A stretch of DNA of 24,690 bases from an uncultured Collinsella sp. (GTDB lineage: Bacteria > Actinomycetota > Coriobacteriia > Coriobacteriales > Coriobacteriaceae): contig CABUIY010000027.1 in NCBI GenBank assembly GCA_902491765.1, positions 1 through 24,690 on the forward strand, given 5' to 3'. A program made the position numbers and the translations under genes. A model generated the notes under the pieces. That model saw only the letters and a program-made list of their open reading frames with translations, was not told the origin of the DNA and ran no database searches. Of the stretch, positions 1 to 7,665 are shown piece after piece; the stretch's first letter is position 1; the number at the start of each line of letters is the position of its first letter.

Positions 1-162
1 TAGCGGGTGGTTTAAAGCTGGCCGCTGCGCGGCCAGCGGACTAAAGTCTTGAAAACGAGGCGGCATTGACCTTCTGGTCATGCCGTCGAAGTTGAAAGGC
101 AGATTGCCGCTCTGGCGGGTTTGCAGCGTCGACCGGTTACGGCGTTTGTAAAACGCCGTAAC
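1..162. other. Hairpin cluster downstream of queA
   Basis: No gene is visible here. Three inverted repeats lie in the stretch: 17-24 with 30-37 (8 bp, 5-nt loop), 61-71 with 76-85 (a bulged stem around TTCT), and 135-147 with 151-163 (13 bp). Read on the minus strand they follow the end of queA. The first is followed on that strand by TTTAAA and the second by CCTCGTTTTC, so either could act as a terminator. Confidence 0.5.
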
Positions 163-163
163 C
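135..163 (-). terminator. 13-bp hairpin overlapping the queA stop codon
   Basis: Perfect arms at 135-147 and 151-163 with a 3-nt loop. The stem includes the first base (on the plus strand) of the queA stop codon at 163-165. No T-tract follows directly on the minus strand, so it may be an RNA 3'-end stabiliser rather than a complete intrinsic terminator; the next hairpins at 85-61 and 37-17 could finish termination. Confidence 0.4.
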
Positions 164-1380
164 TACAGAATGAGCATCGCGTCGCCAAAGCTGAAGAAGC
201 GGTAGCGCTCCTCGATGGCAGCGGCGTAGGCATCCATGATCTGGTCGCGGGTAGCAAGCGCGCTTACGAGCATCATGAGCGTGGAGCGAGGCACATGGAA
301 GTTCGTGATCAGCGCGTCGACCACGTGATAGGTCGAGCCGGGCATGAGGTAGAGCTGCGTTGTCGCGTTCTCGCGCACCACGATGTCGCCGCGGCCGAGC
401 GTGTCAGCCCCGTCCTTACGGCCCTCAAAATAGCGCGCCGTCACGGCCGGGTCGGACACCGGCGCGTCCGCGTCAAACGCGCTCTCGAGCGAGCGCACCG
501 CGGTGGTGCCGACGGCGATCACGCGGTGCCCCTCGGCCTTCGCCTTATGCACGGCGTCGACAACCTCCTGCGACACGTGGTAGCGCTCGGTGTGCATGAC
601 GTGCTGCGTAGGGTCGTCCTCCTCCACCAAGCGGAAGGTATCGATGCCCACCTCGAGTTCGACGGCGGCAAACTTGGCACCCTTGGCCTCGATAGCGGCC
701 ATGAGCTCGGGCGTGAAGTGCAAGCCAGCCGTGGGAGCAGCGGCCGAATGCTCCTCCTTCATGGCGTAGACGGTCTGGTACTTCTCAGGATCGCCCTCGT
801 AATCGGTAATGTAGGGCGGCAGCGGCACGTGGCCGGCAGCATGGATGGCCTCGTCGAGCGTGCGCGGATCGCCGGCGGCATTGCAACCGGCCGGCTCAAA
901 GCGCACCAGGCGGCCGCCGCGGCTATCGGTGACAAAGTCGATGACCTCGGCCGTCAGCACCACGGGCGCGCCCTCGGGCGCATGGGCACCGCCCGCACGA
1001 TACTCAATCTGAGCACCGGGCTTCAGGCGCTTACCCGGCTTGACCAGGCACTCCCAAACGTGACCCAGCGGGTCAACGTCCTCGCGGCGCTTGAGCAGCA
1101 GCGTCTCGACCACGCCGCCCGAGCCGGCCTTGCGACCGATCAGGCGGGCCGGCATCACGCGCGTCTTGTTGATGACGAGTACGTCGCCCGGCTCGATATA
1201 GTCGATGATGTCGCGGAAGATGCGGTGCTCAACGGTACCGCCGTGCTCCAACGGCGTTCCCGCCTGGGAGCCCTTGCGATCCACCACCAGCAGGCGGCAG
1301 GAGTCGCGCGGCTCGGCAGGAGCCTGGGCAATCAGTTCCTCGGGAAGGTTATAGTCAAAATCATCGGTACGCATAGACAC
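163..1380 (-). CDS. queA: S-adenosylmethionine:tRNA ribosyltransferase-isomerase QueA
   Basis: QueA moves the ribosyl group of S-adenosylmethionine onto preQ1 in the tRNA wobble position, giving epoxyqueuosine-tRNA; it acts in the cytosol on tRNAs with GUN anticodons. The 405-residue product shows the family motifs NKTRVMPARL (71-80), PTAGLHFT (216-223), GTTAVRSLES (291-300), TNFHVPRSTLMM (359-370) and the C-terminal FFSFGDAMLI. It is somewhat longer than the roughly 350 residues of the E. coli enzyme, mainly through an insertion around residues 300-335. The chosen start is GTG, 8 bp after AAGGAG; an ATG two codons later is spaced less well. It lies 64 bp downstream of queH, so the two last steps of queuosine synthesis are paired here. 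Confidence 0.96.
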   Translation of the reverse strand: MSMRTDDFDYNLPEELIAQAPAEPRDSCRLLVVDRKGSQAGTPLEHGGTVEHRIFRDIIDYIEPGDVLVINKTRVMPARLIGRKAGSGGVVETLLLKRREDVDPLGHVWECLVKPGKRLKPGAQIEYRAGGAHAPEGAPVVLTAEVIDFVTDSRGGRLVRFEPAGCNAAGDPRTLDEAIHAAGHVPLPPYITDYEGDPEKYQTVYAMKEEHSAAAPTAGLHFTPELMAAIEAKGAKFAAVELEVGIDTFRLVEEDDPTQHVMHTERYHVSQEVVDAVHKAKAEGHRVIAVGTTAVRSLESAFDADAPVSDPAVTARYFEGRKDGADTLGRGDIVVRENATTQLYLMPGSTYHVVDALITNFHVPRSTLMMLVSALATRDQIMDAYAAAIEERYRFFSFGDAMLIL

Positions 1381-1444
1381 GTCGGATACTCCTTATATAG
1401 CTAAAGTCCGCTCTACATCCTAGCAGGCTGACGTCCCAAATGAA

Positions 1445-2020
1445 CTACTTTTTGGCGGCTTTGCGCTCGTCGCGGATACGGGCGCGGTCCATGGCCGCCT
1501 CGACAGCCGAGAAGCGGCAACCACAGTAGTTCTGCCGATACATGCCCAGCTCGCGCGAACGGCGCGTAGCCTCGGGATAATACGGGCGAAAATCGCGGAT
1601 CACCGGAGTGAGCCCACGTGCCGCCGCCAGGCGCTTGAGCACATCATTGCAGGTTTCGAACAACTGATACGGCGAGACGGCGAGCGTCGTACCCACAAAC
1701 TCAAACCCACATTCCCGGGCCACACGGCACGCCTCGGCCAAGCGCAGGGCATAGCACGCACGACAGCGACGGGGCCGATCGGCACCCAGCGGTGCCACGC
1801 CGGCCTCCCAGCGCTCACGGTCCTCCCCCGCCTCGATAAGCTCGATGTCGCCTTCGGCACACCACCGGCGCAGCTCGTCCAGGCGACGCTGCCATTCATC
1901 GTGCGGCTGAATATTGGGGTTGGTCCAGCAAATCGTGGGCTCAAACCCCTCCTCGCGCAGCAGGCGGACCGGCTCAAGCGAGCACGGCGCACAGCAGGCG
2001 TGCAACAGCAACGGCTTCAT
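1445..2020 (-). CDS. queH: Epoxyqueuosine reductase QueH
   Basis: QueH reduces epoxyqueuosine in tRNA to queuosine, the final step of the pathway, and is the non-homologous replacement for the cobalamin-dependent QueG. The product (191 residues from the chosen start) has the expected cysteine pattern: HACCAPC near the N-terminus (C9, C10, C13), CRAC at 86-89 and YCGC at 165-168, which in this family hold an iron-sulfur cluster, a second metal site and the redox pair. The reading frame opens at a GTG at 2038, but GGAGAGGAG (2027-2035) is a strong ribosome site and lies 6 bp before the ATG at 2018-2020, so the ATG is preferred. That ribosome site begins only a few bases after the 34-bp palindrome. 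Followed by queA. Confidence 0.93.
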   Translation of the reverse strand: MKPLLLHACCAPCSLEPVRLLREEGFEPTICWTNPNIQPHDEWQRRLDELRRWCAEGDIELIEAGEDRERWEAGVAPLGADRPRRCRACYALRLAEACRVARECGFEFVGTTLAVSPYQLFETCNDVLKRLAAARGLTPVIRDFRPYYPEATRRSRELGMYRQNYCGCRFSAVEAAMDRARIRDERKAAKK

Positions 2021-2039
2021 CAACATCTCCTCTCCCACA

Positions 2040-2115
2040 ATGATTTTTCTGGGACGGGGATTAAAAAATCATTGCGTACCTAATGATTTTTTAATCCCCG
2101 TCCCAGAAAAATCAT
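2040..2115. repeat. 34-bp perfect palindrome with 8-nt centre
   Basis: Arms 2040-2073 and 2082-2115 are perfect reverse complements around the centre GCGTACCT. The left arm contains CTGGGACGGGGATTAAAAAA. It begins 11 bp after the stop codon of the DUF3267 gene and ends a few bases before the queH ribosome site. As RNA on either strand it would form a very stable hairpin with runs of U, so it could terminate or attenuate transcription between the two genes; the length and perfection also fit a dispersed intergenic repeat. Nothing else in this window matches it. Confidence 0.9.
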
Positions 2116-2125
2116 CCCAAAAAGA

Positions 2126-2683
2126 CTACCTTGCGAAAAAGCGCACGCCAAAGGACGTGTCCTCGCAGGCGACAATGCGGCGGTCGCGCAGAATGGTCCG
2201 CACGTAATACCAGTCGCCCACACAGCCCGACAAATGCAAGCCGGCCGCCAGATAGCACAGCAGCGGAAAGCCCGAGAACGCAAACCCCACCGTCAAGGCA
2301 ACCGTCGGCGCTAGGCAAATGACCATGTACCGCCGGCGCGAATACACAATGCCCTCGGCGCAGGCATAAATCATGCAGGTTTCGAGATTTGCCCCAAAGG
2401 TCACCCGAGCACCGGCGGGCGCAAACAGCTTAAAGAACACCGCATGCACCAGCTCATGCACGGCAAATGACGCCGCCGAAACCGCAGCCAAGCCGACTAT
2501 CCAGCCCAAGACCGTGGTCCAGCCGCCCGCGTCAGCCGCATCCAGGTCCGCGGGGCCACCCAGCAGCATAAACACCGGCACCAGGCACACGGCAAATGCG
2601 CCAAGCACGGCCATCCCCCACACAAAGCAGGCGTGCAGAAAATCCTCGTCCTCAAACGCATGTATGTTGGAAATCTCATTCAT
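2126..2683 (-). CDS. DUF3267 family putative membrane zinc metallopeptidase
   Basis: A 185-residue integral membrane protein. Hydrophobic segments lie at about 18-41, 54-77 and 117-152. The zincin signature HELVH is at residues 76-80, at the end of the second segment, and SGCVGDWYY (about 152-160) supplies a conserved aspartate that is the likely third metal ligand in this family. These features match DUF3267 proteins, predicted intramembrane-type zinc peptidases whose substrates are generally unknown. The ATG start at 2683 has only a weak upstream ribosome site. It is transcribed in the same direction as queH and queA but separated from them by the 34-bp palindrome, so a shared function is not implied. 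Confidence 0.82.
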   Translation of the reverse strand: MNEISNIHAFEDEDFLHACFVWGMAVLGAFAVCLVPVFMLLGGPADLDAADAGGWTTVLGWIVGLAAVSAASFAVHELVHAVFFKLFAPAGARVTFGANLETCMIYACAEGIVYSRRRYMVICLAPTVALTVGFAFSGFPLLCYLAAGLHLSGCVGDWYYVRTILRDRRIVACEDTSFGVRFFAR

Positions 2684-2725
2684 AGCATCTTAGGATAGCG
2701 CCCCTGCCACGTACCCGTCCGCATG

Positions 2726-2734
2726 TGCGATAAT
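2726..2734 (+). promoter_or_regulatory. Possible extended -10 element for the MetRS-like gene
   Basis: TGCGATAAT matches the extended -10 consensus TGnTATAAT at 8 of 9 fixed and variable positions. No good -35 box is seen upstream, as expected for this promoter type. It would give an mRNA leader of about 75 bases before the start at 2816. Confidence 0.3.
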
Positions 2735-2815
2735 GTCGAACGATATGCACGAATTGATCACCGCGCCGCCGAGCCTCGCGCCCGGCCGTGCTCTCACCAT
2801 ATGCGAAGGAGTCCC

Positions 2816-4966
2816 ATGGCATCCAAATACTCCATGAACGACCGTCCCAGCTGGCCTCGCCGCGCCATCGTTACCGCCGGCGAGCCCTACGGTAACAAGG
2901 GCCTTCACTTTGGCCACGTTGGCGGCGTCTTTGTCCCGGCCGACTTCTTCGCCCGCTTCCTGCGCGACCGTCTGGGCCGCGAGAACGTCATCTTCACCTC
3001 GGGCACCGACTGCTACGGCTCGCCCATCATGGAGAGCTACCGCAAGCTCAAGGAGAACGAGGGCTACGACAAGTCCATTAGCGAGTACGTCGAGTCCAAC
3101 CACTCCCGCCAGGCCGCGACCCTCAACAACTACAACATCAGCTGCGATATCTATGGCGGCTCGGGCCTTGAGCCGGCGGCCCAGATCCACAACGAGGTGA
3201 CCGCCGAGATTATCGAGCGTCTGCACGAGCAGGGCACCATCTCCAAGCGCTCCACGCTGCAGTTCTACGATGCCAAGGCCGGCACGTTCCTCAACGGTCG
3301 CCAGGTCATCGGCCGCTGCCCCATACAAGGTTGCAAGTCCGAGAAGGCTTACGCCGACGAGTGTGACCTGGGACACCAGTTTGAGCCCGAGGAGCTCATC
3401 GCGCCCAAGAGCCAGCTCACCGGCGAGGTGCCCGAGCTGCGCCCGGTCGACAACCTCTACTTCGACCTGCCGGCCTACCTCGACTTTATGAAGACCTATA
3501 CCGCCAAGCTCGCCAAGAACCCGCAGGTTCGCTCCGTGGTCTCCAAGACCATGGAGGAGTGGCTGCTGCCGGCTCAGCTCTACATCCAGAACAAGTTCCG
3601 CGAGGCCTTCGACGCCGTCGAGGATCAGCTGCCCGAGCACACCGTGCTGGAGCCCGAAGGCAACAAGAGCAGCTTTACCGTCACCTTCCCCAGCTGGAAG
3701 GAGCGCGACGATGCCCACGCGGTGCTCGCCAACGGCGGCGTGCGCTTCCGCAGCGGCAAGGCGCTCGTGCCCTTCCGCATCACCGGCAACATCGACTGGG
3801 GCGTTCCGGTGCCCGAGGTCGACGGCGTGACCGACGTCACCTGCTGGTGCTGGCCCGAGAGCCTGTGGGCGCCCATCAGCTACACCCGCACCGTGCTCGC
3901 ACGCGATGCCAAGGCCGCCGGCGTGACCGAGGGTGTCGCCGCCCAGGACGCCGCCCTCATGGGCGAGCCCGCCGCCGATTCCACGCAGGTCCCCGCGCCC
4001 ACCTACCAGCACAGCTCGCTCGACTGGCGCGACTGGTGGTGCTCTGACGACGCTCAGATCTACCAGTTCATCGGTCAGGACAACATCTACTTCTACTGCA
4101 TCGCGCAGACCGCCATGTGGGAGGCCCTGGGTTGGGACCTTACGCAGAGCACCGTCAGCGCCTGCTATCACCTGCTCTACATGGGCAAAAAGGCCAGCTC
4201 GTCCTCGCAGACGCCTCCCCCGCCGGCAGACGACCTGCTCAACCACTACACCTGCGAGCAGATGCGCGCGCATTGGCTGTCGCTCGGCCTGTCCGAGAAG
4301 CCGGTGAGCTTTAGCCCCAAGGCATACGACACCCGCGTGACCGGCAAGGACAAGGACGGCAACGAGGTGCGCGCCTGCGACGACAAGCGCGTCATCGATC
4401 CGGCCCTTAAGGAGAGCGCCCTTTTGACCGGTGTGTTCAACCGCCTGGCCCGCAGCTGCTTCTACGGCGTCGCCGTCAAAGAGGGCGACGAGAGCCCCTA
4501 TCGCAACGGCTGCATCCCCGCTGGTGCCGCCTCCGCCGCCGTGGTCGAGGCTGCCGAGCAGGCAGTTCTCGCCTTTGAGCAGGCCATGTACAAGTTCGAG
4601 ACGCACCGTGCGCTCGCCGTGTGCGACGACTACCTGCGCGCCGCCAACAAGCGCTGGAGCGACGCCTCCAAGGCTGCCAACAAGCTTGAGGGCGAGCAAG
4701 CCAATACCGCGATGACGCAGGCCCTCGTCGACGCCTTCACCGAGCTGCGCGTGGCGACCGTGCTCATGCACGGCATCGTGCCGGCCGGCTGCGAGCTCAT
4801 CTGCGAGTACTTCGACGTTGACCCGGTCGCCTTCTTTAGCTGGGACAACATCTTTGCCTCCACGGACGAGTTCGTGGAGAGCCTGGGCGAGAAGCCCGGC
4901 GAGCACCGCGTGAAGCCGCTGCCCCCGCGCTTCGACTTCTTCAGCAAGCACGAGAGCCAGTACTAA
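2816..4966 (+). CDS. Methionyl-tRNA synthetase-like class I tRNA ligase
   Basis: A 716-residue class I aminoacyl-tRNA synthetase of the MetRS type, which would charge tRNA-Met in the cytosol. Seen: the HIGH-box equivalent HFGH (31-34); a single zinc knuckle with C168, C173, C183 and H187; MetRS-like stretches PEELIAPKSQLTGEVPELR (191-209), NIDWGVPVPE (325-334) and FIGQDNIYF (418-426); and a helical anticodon-domain-like C-terminus. Odd: the KMSKS loop is replaced by KKASSSS (458-464) followed by TPPPP, the usual GTDEHG is GTDCYG (63-68), and there is extra sequence near 265-320. There is no C-terminal tRNA-binding EMAP domain. The ATG at 2816 follows GGAG by 5 bp; the frame runs upstream to 2723 but without a ribosome site. 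It could be the housekeeping enzyme of a divergent lineage or a paralogue with another role. Confidence 0.8.
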   Translation: MASKYSMNDRPSWPRRAIVTAGEPYGNKGLHFGHVGGVFVPADFFARFLRDRLGRENVIFTSGTDCYGSPIMESYRKLKENEGYDKSISEYVESNHSRQAATLNNYNISCDIYGGSGLEPAAQIHNEVTAEIIERLHEQGTISKRSTLQFYDAKAGTFLNGRQVIGRCPIQGCKSEKAYADECDLGHQFEPEELIAPKSQLTGEVPELRPVDNLYFDLPAYLDFMKTYTAKLAKNPQVRSVVSKTMEEWLLPAQLYIQNKFREAFDAVEDQLPEHTVLEPEGNKSSFTVTFPSWKERDDAHAVLANGGVRFRSGKALVPFRITGNIDWGVPVPEVDGVTDVTCWCWPESLWAPISYTRTVLARDAKAAGVTEGVAAQDAALMGEPAADSTQVPAPTYQHSSLDWRDWWCSDDAQIYQFIGQDNIYFYCIAQTAMWEALGWDLTQSTVSACYHLLYMGKKASSSSQTPPPPADDLLNHYTCEQMRAHWLSLGLSEKPVSFSPKAYDTRVTGKDKDGNEVRACDDKRVIDPALKESALLTGVFNRLARSCFYGVAVKEGDESPYRNGCIPAGAASAAVVEAAEQAVLAFEQAMYKFETHRALAVCDDYLRAANKRWSDASKAANKLEGEQANTAMTQALVDAFTELRVATVLMHGIVPAGCELICEYFDVDPVAFFSWDNIFASTDEFVESLGEKPGEHRVKPLPPRFDFFSKHESQY

Positions 4967-5003
4967 AACACTCGACATGTAATGGAATGGGAAGGAAAGA
5001 CGG

Positions 5004-6107
5004 ATGTCCAAGCCGCGTCGTCGTAAGCAGAAAAAGCAGGTCAAGGCCGAGCTCAAGCTCAGGCAGTTTGCCGCTACCGAGCTTTCCGACCAGCTTGCCG
5101 CCCTTCCCTGCGCCGCCGACCTGCCGCGCTTTATGGTCGACACGGTCGCCGGCGCCTATGCACCCGCCGATGCCCAGCTCATAATCGAGGGCTTCGGCGC
5201 CGCGACCACACGCCCGGTCACGCTGCGCGCCAACACGCTCAAGGCGACCGCCGAGGACATCGCCGCCGCGCTCGACGCAGCCGGCATCGCCCACCGCCCC
5301 ATCGCATGGTATCCGGACGCCTTCATCCTGCCCGAGGCCCAGGTTTCCGACCTGTGGGACCTCGACATCTACTGCGACGGCAAGATCTACTTGCAGAGCC
5401 TGTCGTCCATGATGCCACCGTTGGTCCTGGGCGCCCAGGCAGGCGAGGACATCCTGGACATGTGCGCAGCCCCTGGCGGCAAGACGACGCAAATTACCGC
5501 CCTCACGCAGGGACAGGCGCACCTTACCGCCTGCGAGATGAGCATTCCCCGCGCCGAGAAGCTCGAAGCCAACCTCCACCGCCAAGGCGCAAAAAACGTG
5601 CCCGTCATGCGCATCGACGCACGCGAGCTCGACGAGTTCTTCCGCTTTGACCGTATCCTGCTCGACGCTCCCTGCACCGGCACGGGCACCGTCATCAGCG
5701 GCAACGAGAAGAGTCTGCGCGGCCTGACCGAGCAGTTGCTCGGCAAGTGCGCCCGCTCGCAGCGCGCGCTTCTGGACCGCGCCATGGGAGCCCTCAAACC
5801 GGGCGGCACGCTCGTCTATTCGACTTGTTCGATCTTGCCGCAGGAAAACGAGGACGCGCTGCAAGAGGCCCTCGACAAGCACATGGACTGCGAGCTTATC
5901 CCCCTCGACGGCACGCCGAGCGAAAGTGAAACGCGCCGTGCTCAGGAAGCTGGCGAAGAGCCGCGCGTCGAGAGCAACGCCCTCACCGAGGCCATCGCCG
6001 CCGGCCACGTCTCGTCCGTCGCCAACGGTATGCCCGGCACGCTGACCATTCCGCCCAGCCGCGACTTTGAGGGCTTCTATATCGCCCTGATCCGAAAACG
6101 CAGCTAG
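5004..6107 (+). CDS. RsmB/NOP family RNA (cytosine-5) methyltransferase
   Basis: A 367-residue enzyme that transfers a methyl group from S-adenosylmethionine to C5 of cytosine in RNA, probably 16S rRNA. The SAM-binding motif DMCAAPGGK is at 152-160; the two catalytic cysteines are in DAPCTGTG (C224) and YSTCS (C275), the paired cysteines that define RNA m5C methyltransferases. The basic N-terminus (KPRRRKQKKQ) and the region to about 110 match the N-terminal RNA-binding part of the family. It starts 37 bp after the MetRS-like gene, with AAGGAAAG as ribosome site, so the two may be co-transcribed as a translation-related pair. The exact target base (RsmB, RsmF or another) cannot be told from sequence alone. 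Confidence 0.92.
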   Translation: MSKPRRRKQKKQVKAELKLRQFAATELSDQLAALPCAADLPRFMVDTVAGAYAPADAQLIIEGFGAATTRPVTLRANTLKATAEDIAAALDAAGIAHRPIAWYPDAFILPEAQVSDLWDLDIYCDGKIYLQSLSSMMPPLVLGAQAGEDILDMCAAPGGKTTQITALTQGQAHLTACEMSIPRAEKLEANLHRQGAKNVPVMRIDARELDEFFRFDRILLDAPCTGTGTVISGNEKSLRGLTEQLLGKCARSQRALLDRAMGALKPGGTLVYSTCSILPQENEDALQEALDKHMDCELIPLDGTPSESETRRAQEAGEEPRVESNALTEAIAAGHVSSVANGMPGTLTIPPSRDFEGFYIALIRKRS

Positions 6108-6131
6108 CGCACGGATTCAAAACTCAACAAA

Positions 6132-6302
6132 CTATCTCCGTGCGCGCTTGTCCTGCTGGTCACGGTGCTGCTTAAGTGCCTCGCGTTCCTTACGCTCGAC
6201 TCTTTTGCCTTTAATGGCCGTAACCACAAAGTAGATGACCGCGGCGGCAACGATTGCGCCCACACACAGGCCAATCGAGCCCAACATTGCTGTGAAATCC
6301 AT
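6132..6302 (-). CDS. Small single-pass membrane protein, 56 residues
   Basis: A short frame on the minus strand encoding 56 residues. It starts at an ATG (6300-6302) preceded by AGAGAGGTGA with 7 bp spacing, a good ribosome site. The product has one hydrophobic segment (about residues 7-29, rich in Gly, Ala, Val and Ile) followed by a strongly basic, charged tail (KGKRVERKEREALKQHRDQQ at 31-50) that would form a cytosolic helix. This is typical of small actinobacterial membrane proteins of unknown function. It converges with the methyltransferase gene, whose stop is 24 bp away. No family is recognised; the ribosome site, the clean membrane-plus-basic-tail layout and its place in an otherwise empty gap support it as a real gene. 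Confidence 0.65.
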   Translation of the reverse strand: MDFTAMLGSIGLCVGAIVAAAVIYFVVTAIKGKRVERKEREALKQHRDQQDKRARR

Positions 6303-6493
6303 ACCGCGTCACCTCTCTTTTAAACGGGACATTCAAGATAGCACCTCAATACCCGCCACCACAGCTCCTTCACGTTCGCCGGTCCTTCGGTCTAACGGAT
6401 GGCGCGGCGGGGAAAAATCAACTCGTCAAACGATTTAGCAAGCACAACGCTGTCGGCACCCCGCCGGCCACCATCGCACAGAATCGAGCCCCC

Positions 6494-7585
6494 ATGGATA
6501 CTCTCAACGATTTGAACGAGCGCGTCGACGCCTTTGTCGGCACCAGCTCCTTCGACGCGCCTGCCGCGACTAACGACCAGACCCCCATCGATGTTCCCGC
6601 CGAGGTTCACGAGGACATCGTCGCCTCGGTCGATTTTTCCGAGGTCGAGCTCGCAGACGAGTTCACCGAGCCCCAGGTAGCCGTGACCCCCAACGGACTG
6701 CTCCCCATGGAGCCGCTGCCCATCGACGGACGCCTGCGCAAGGCGGCCCTCCGCATGCCCGACGAGATCGAGGAGGCCAGCGGCTTTACGCTCTTCGGTC
6801 GTCGCATCAAATCACTTATCTACACCACCGACGTCGCGGTCATCCGCAACTCCAACGCCGATGCCGTCTTTGCCGTTTACCCCTTCACGCCGCAGCCGGC
6901 CATTACGCAGGCGCTGCTGACCGTTGCCGAGTGCCCGGTCTTTGTAGGCGTGGGCGGCGGAACTACGACCGGCAAGCGCTCCGTACAGATGGCAGCCGTC
7001 TCCGAGATGCAGGGCGCGGCGGGCTGCGTGGTCAACTCCCCCGCCACTGCCGAGATGGTCGAGCACATCACCAACATCGCTGACATCCCCGTCATCGCCA
7101 CGGTCGTACGCTGCGACGATGATGCGCATGCCAAAGTGCGCGCCGGAGCCAAGATCCTCAACATCGCCGCCGGCAAGAACACGCCGCAGGTTCTGCGCGA
7201 GCTGCGCGAGCACTATCCCAACCTGCCGCTCATCGCACCGGGCGGCAAAACACCCGAGAGCATCCGCGAGACCATCGCCGCCGGCGCCAACGCCATCATT
7301 TGGACGCCGCCTTCGGCCCAGCAGCTACAGACCGACATGATGCAGCGCTACCGCAAGATGAAAGAAGACGCCACGCCCGTCATCTCGCGCGACGATGTGC
7401 CCATTATCGACCAGGTCGCCGCCGCCGAGGTCAGCCAGGTCGAGAACATGAATCCCGACGTGCCGATTCCCGACGAGGTTATCGAACGCGTCGCTTCGAT
7501 CCACGATCATATCGAGGAGCGTCGCGCCAACCGTGGACTCAAGCCCTCGCTACACGGCTTCTTCTTCCGCGGAAAGAAACGCTAA
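6494..7585 (+). CDS. TIM-barrel protein of unknown function (annotated in related bacteria as hydrolase)
   Basis: A 363-residue protein. Residues about 105-290 form a TIM-barrel-like alternation of strands and helices with SLIYTTDVAVIRNSNADAVF (107-126), the glycine-rich GVGGGTTTGKR (152-162), ILNIAAGKNTPQVLREL (221-237) and LIAPGGKTPESI (246-257), the last resembling a phosphate-binding loop of indole-glycerol-phosphate synthase-like barrels. Similar stand-alone barrels are widespread in Clostridia and Coriobacteriia and often carry the bare label hydrolase; I know of no assigned reaction. Here it has an acidic N-terminal extension of about 75-100 residues and a charged C-terminal tail of about 60. 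The ribosome site before the ATG at 6494 is weak. A strong terminator follows. Confidence 0.75.
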   Translation: MDTLNDLNERVDAFVGTSSFDAPAATNDQTPIDVPAEVHEDIVASVDFSEVELADEFTEPQVAVTPNGLLPMEPLPIDGRLRKAALRMPDEIEEASGFTLFGRRIKSLIYTTDVAVIRNSNADAVFAVYPFTPQPAITQALLTVAECPVFVGVGGGTTTGKRSVQMAAVSEMQGAAGCVVNSPATAEMVEHITNIADIPVIATVVRCDDDAHAKVRAGAKILNIAAGKNTPQVLRELREHYPNLPLIAPGGKTPESIRETIAAGANAIIWTPPSAQQLQTDMMQRYRKMKEDATPVISRDDVPIIDQVAAAEVSQVENMNPDVPIPDEVIERVASIHDHIEERRANRGLKPSLHGFFFRGKKR

Positions 7586-7597
7586 CCGTAAGAGCAA

Positions 7598-7636
7598 GGC
7601 CCGCCCCACAAACGTGAGGCGGGCCGTTTTCGTTTG
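7598..7636 (+). terminator. Rho-independent terminator after the TIM-barrel gene
   Basis: Arms GGCCCGCC (7598-7605) and GGCGGGCC (7618-7625) with a 12-nt loop, followed by GTTTTCGTTT. It begins 12 bp after the stop codon and separates this gene from the convergent degV. Confidence 0.88.
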
Positions 7637-7665
7637 AGCAATCGTGCGCGACGTGATGGGTCAAG

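Noticed and set aside
2690..5143. Very long open frame (about 817 codons) on the minus strand opposite the MetRS-like gene
   Set aside because: It lies antisense to a clear synthetase gene with conserved motifs and a ribosome site; long antisense frames are expected from GC-rich codon use, and the translation shows no known family.
4941..6008. Long minus-strand frame opposite the RNA methyltransferase gene
   Set aside because: The plus strand carries intact SAM-binding and catalytic cysteine motifs; the antisense product resembles nothing.
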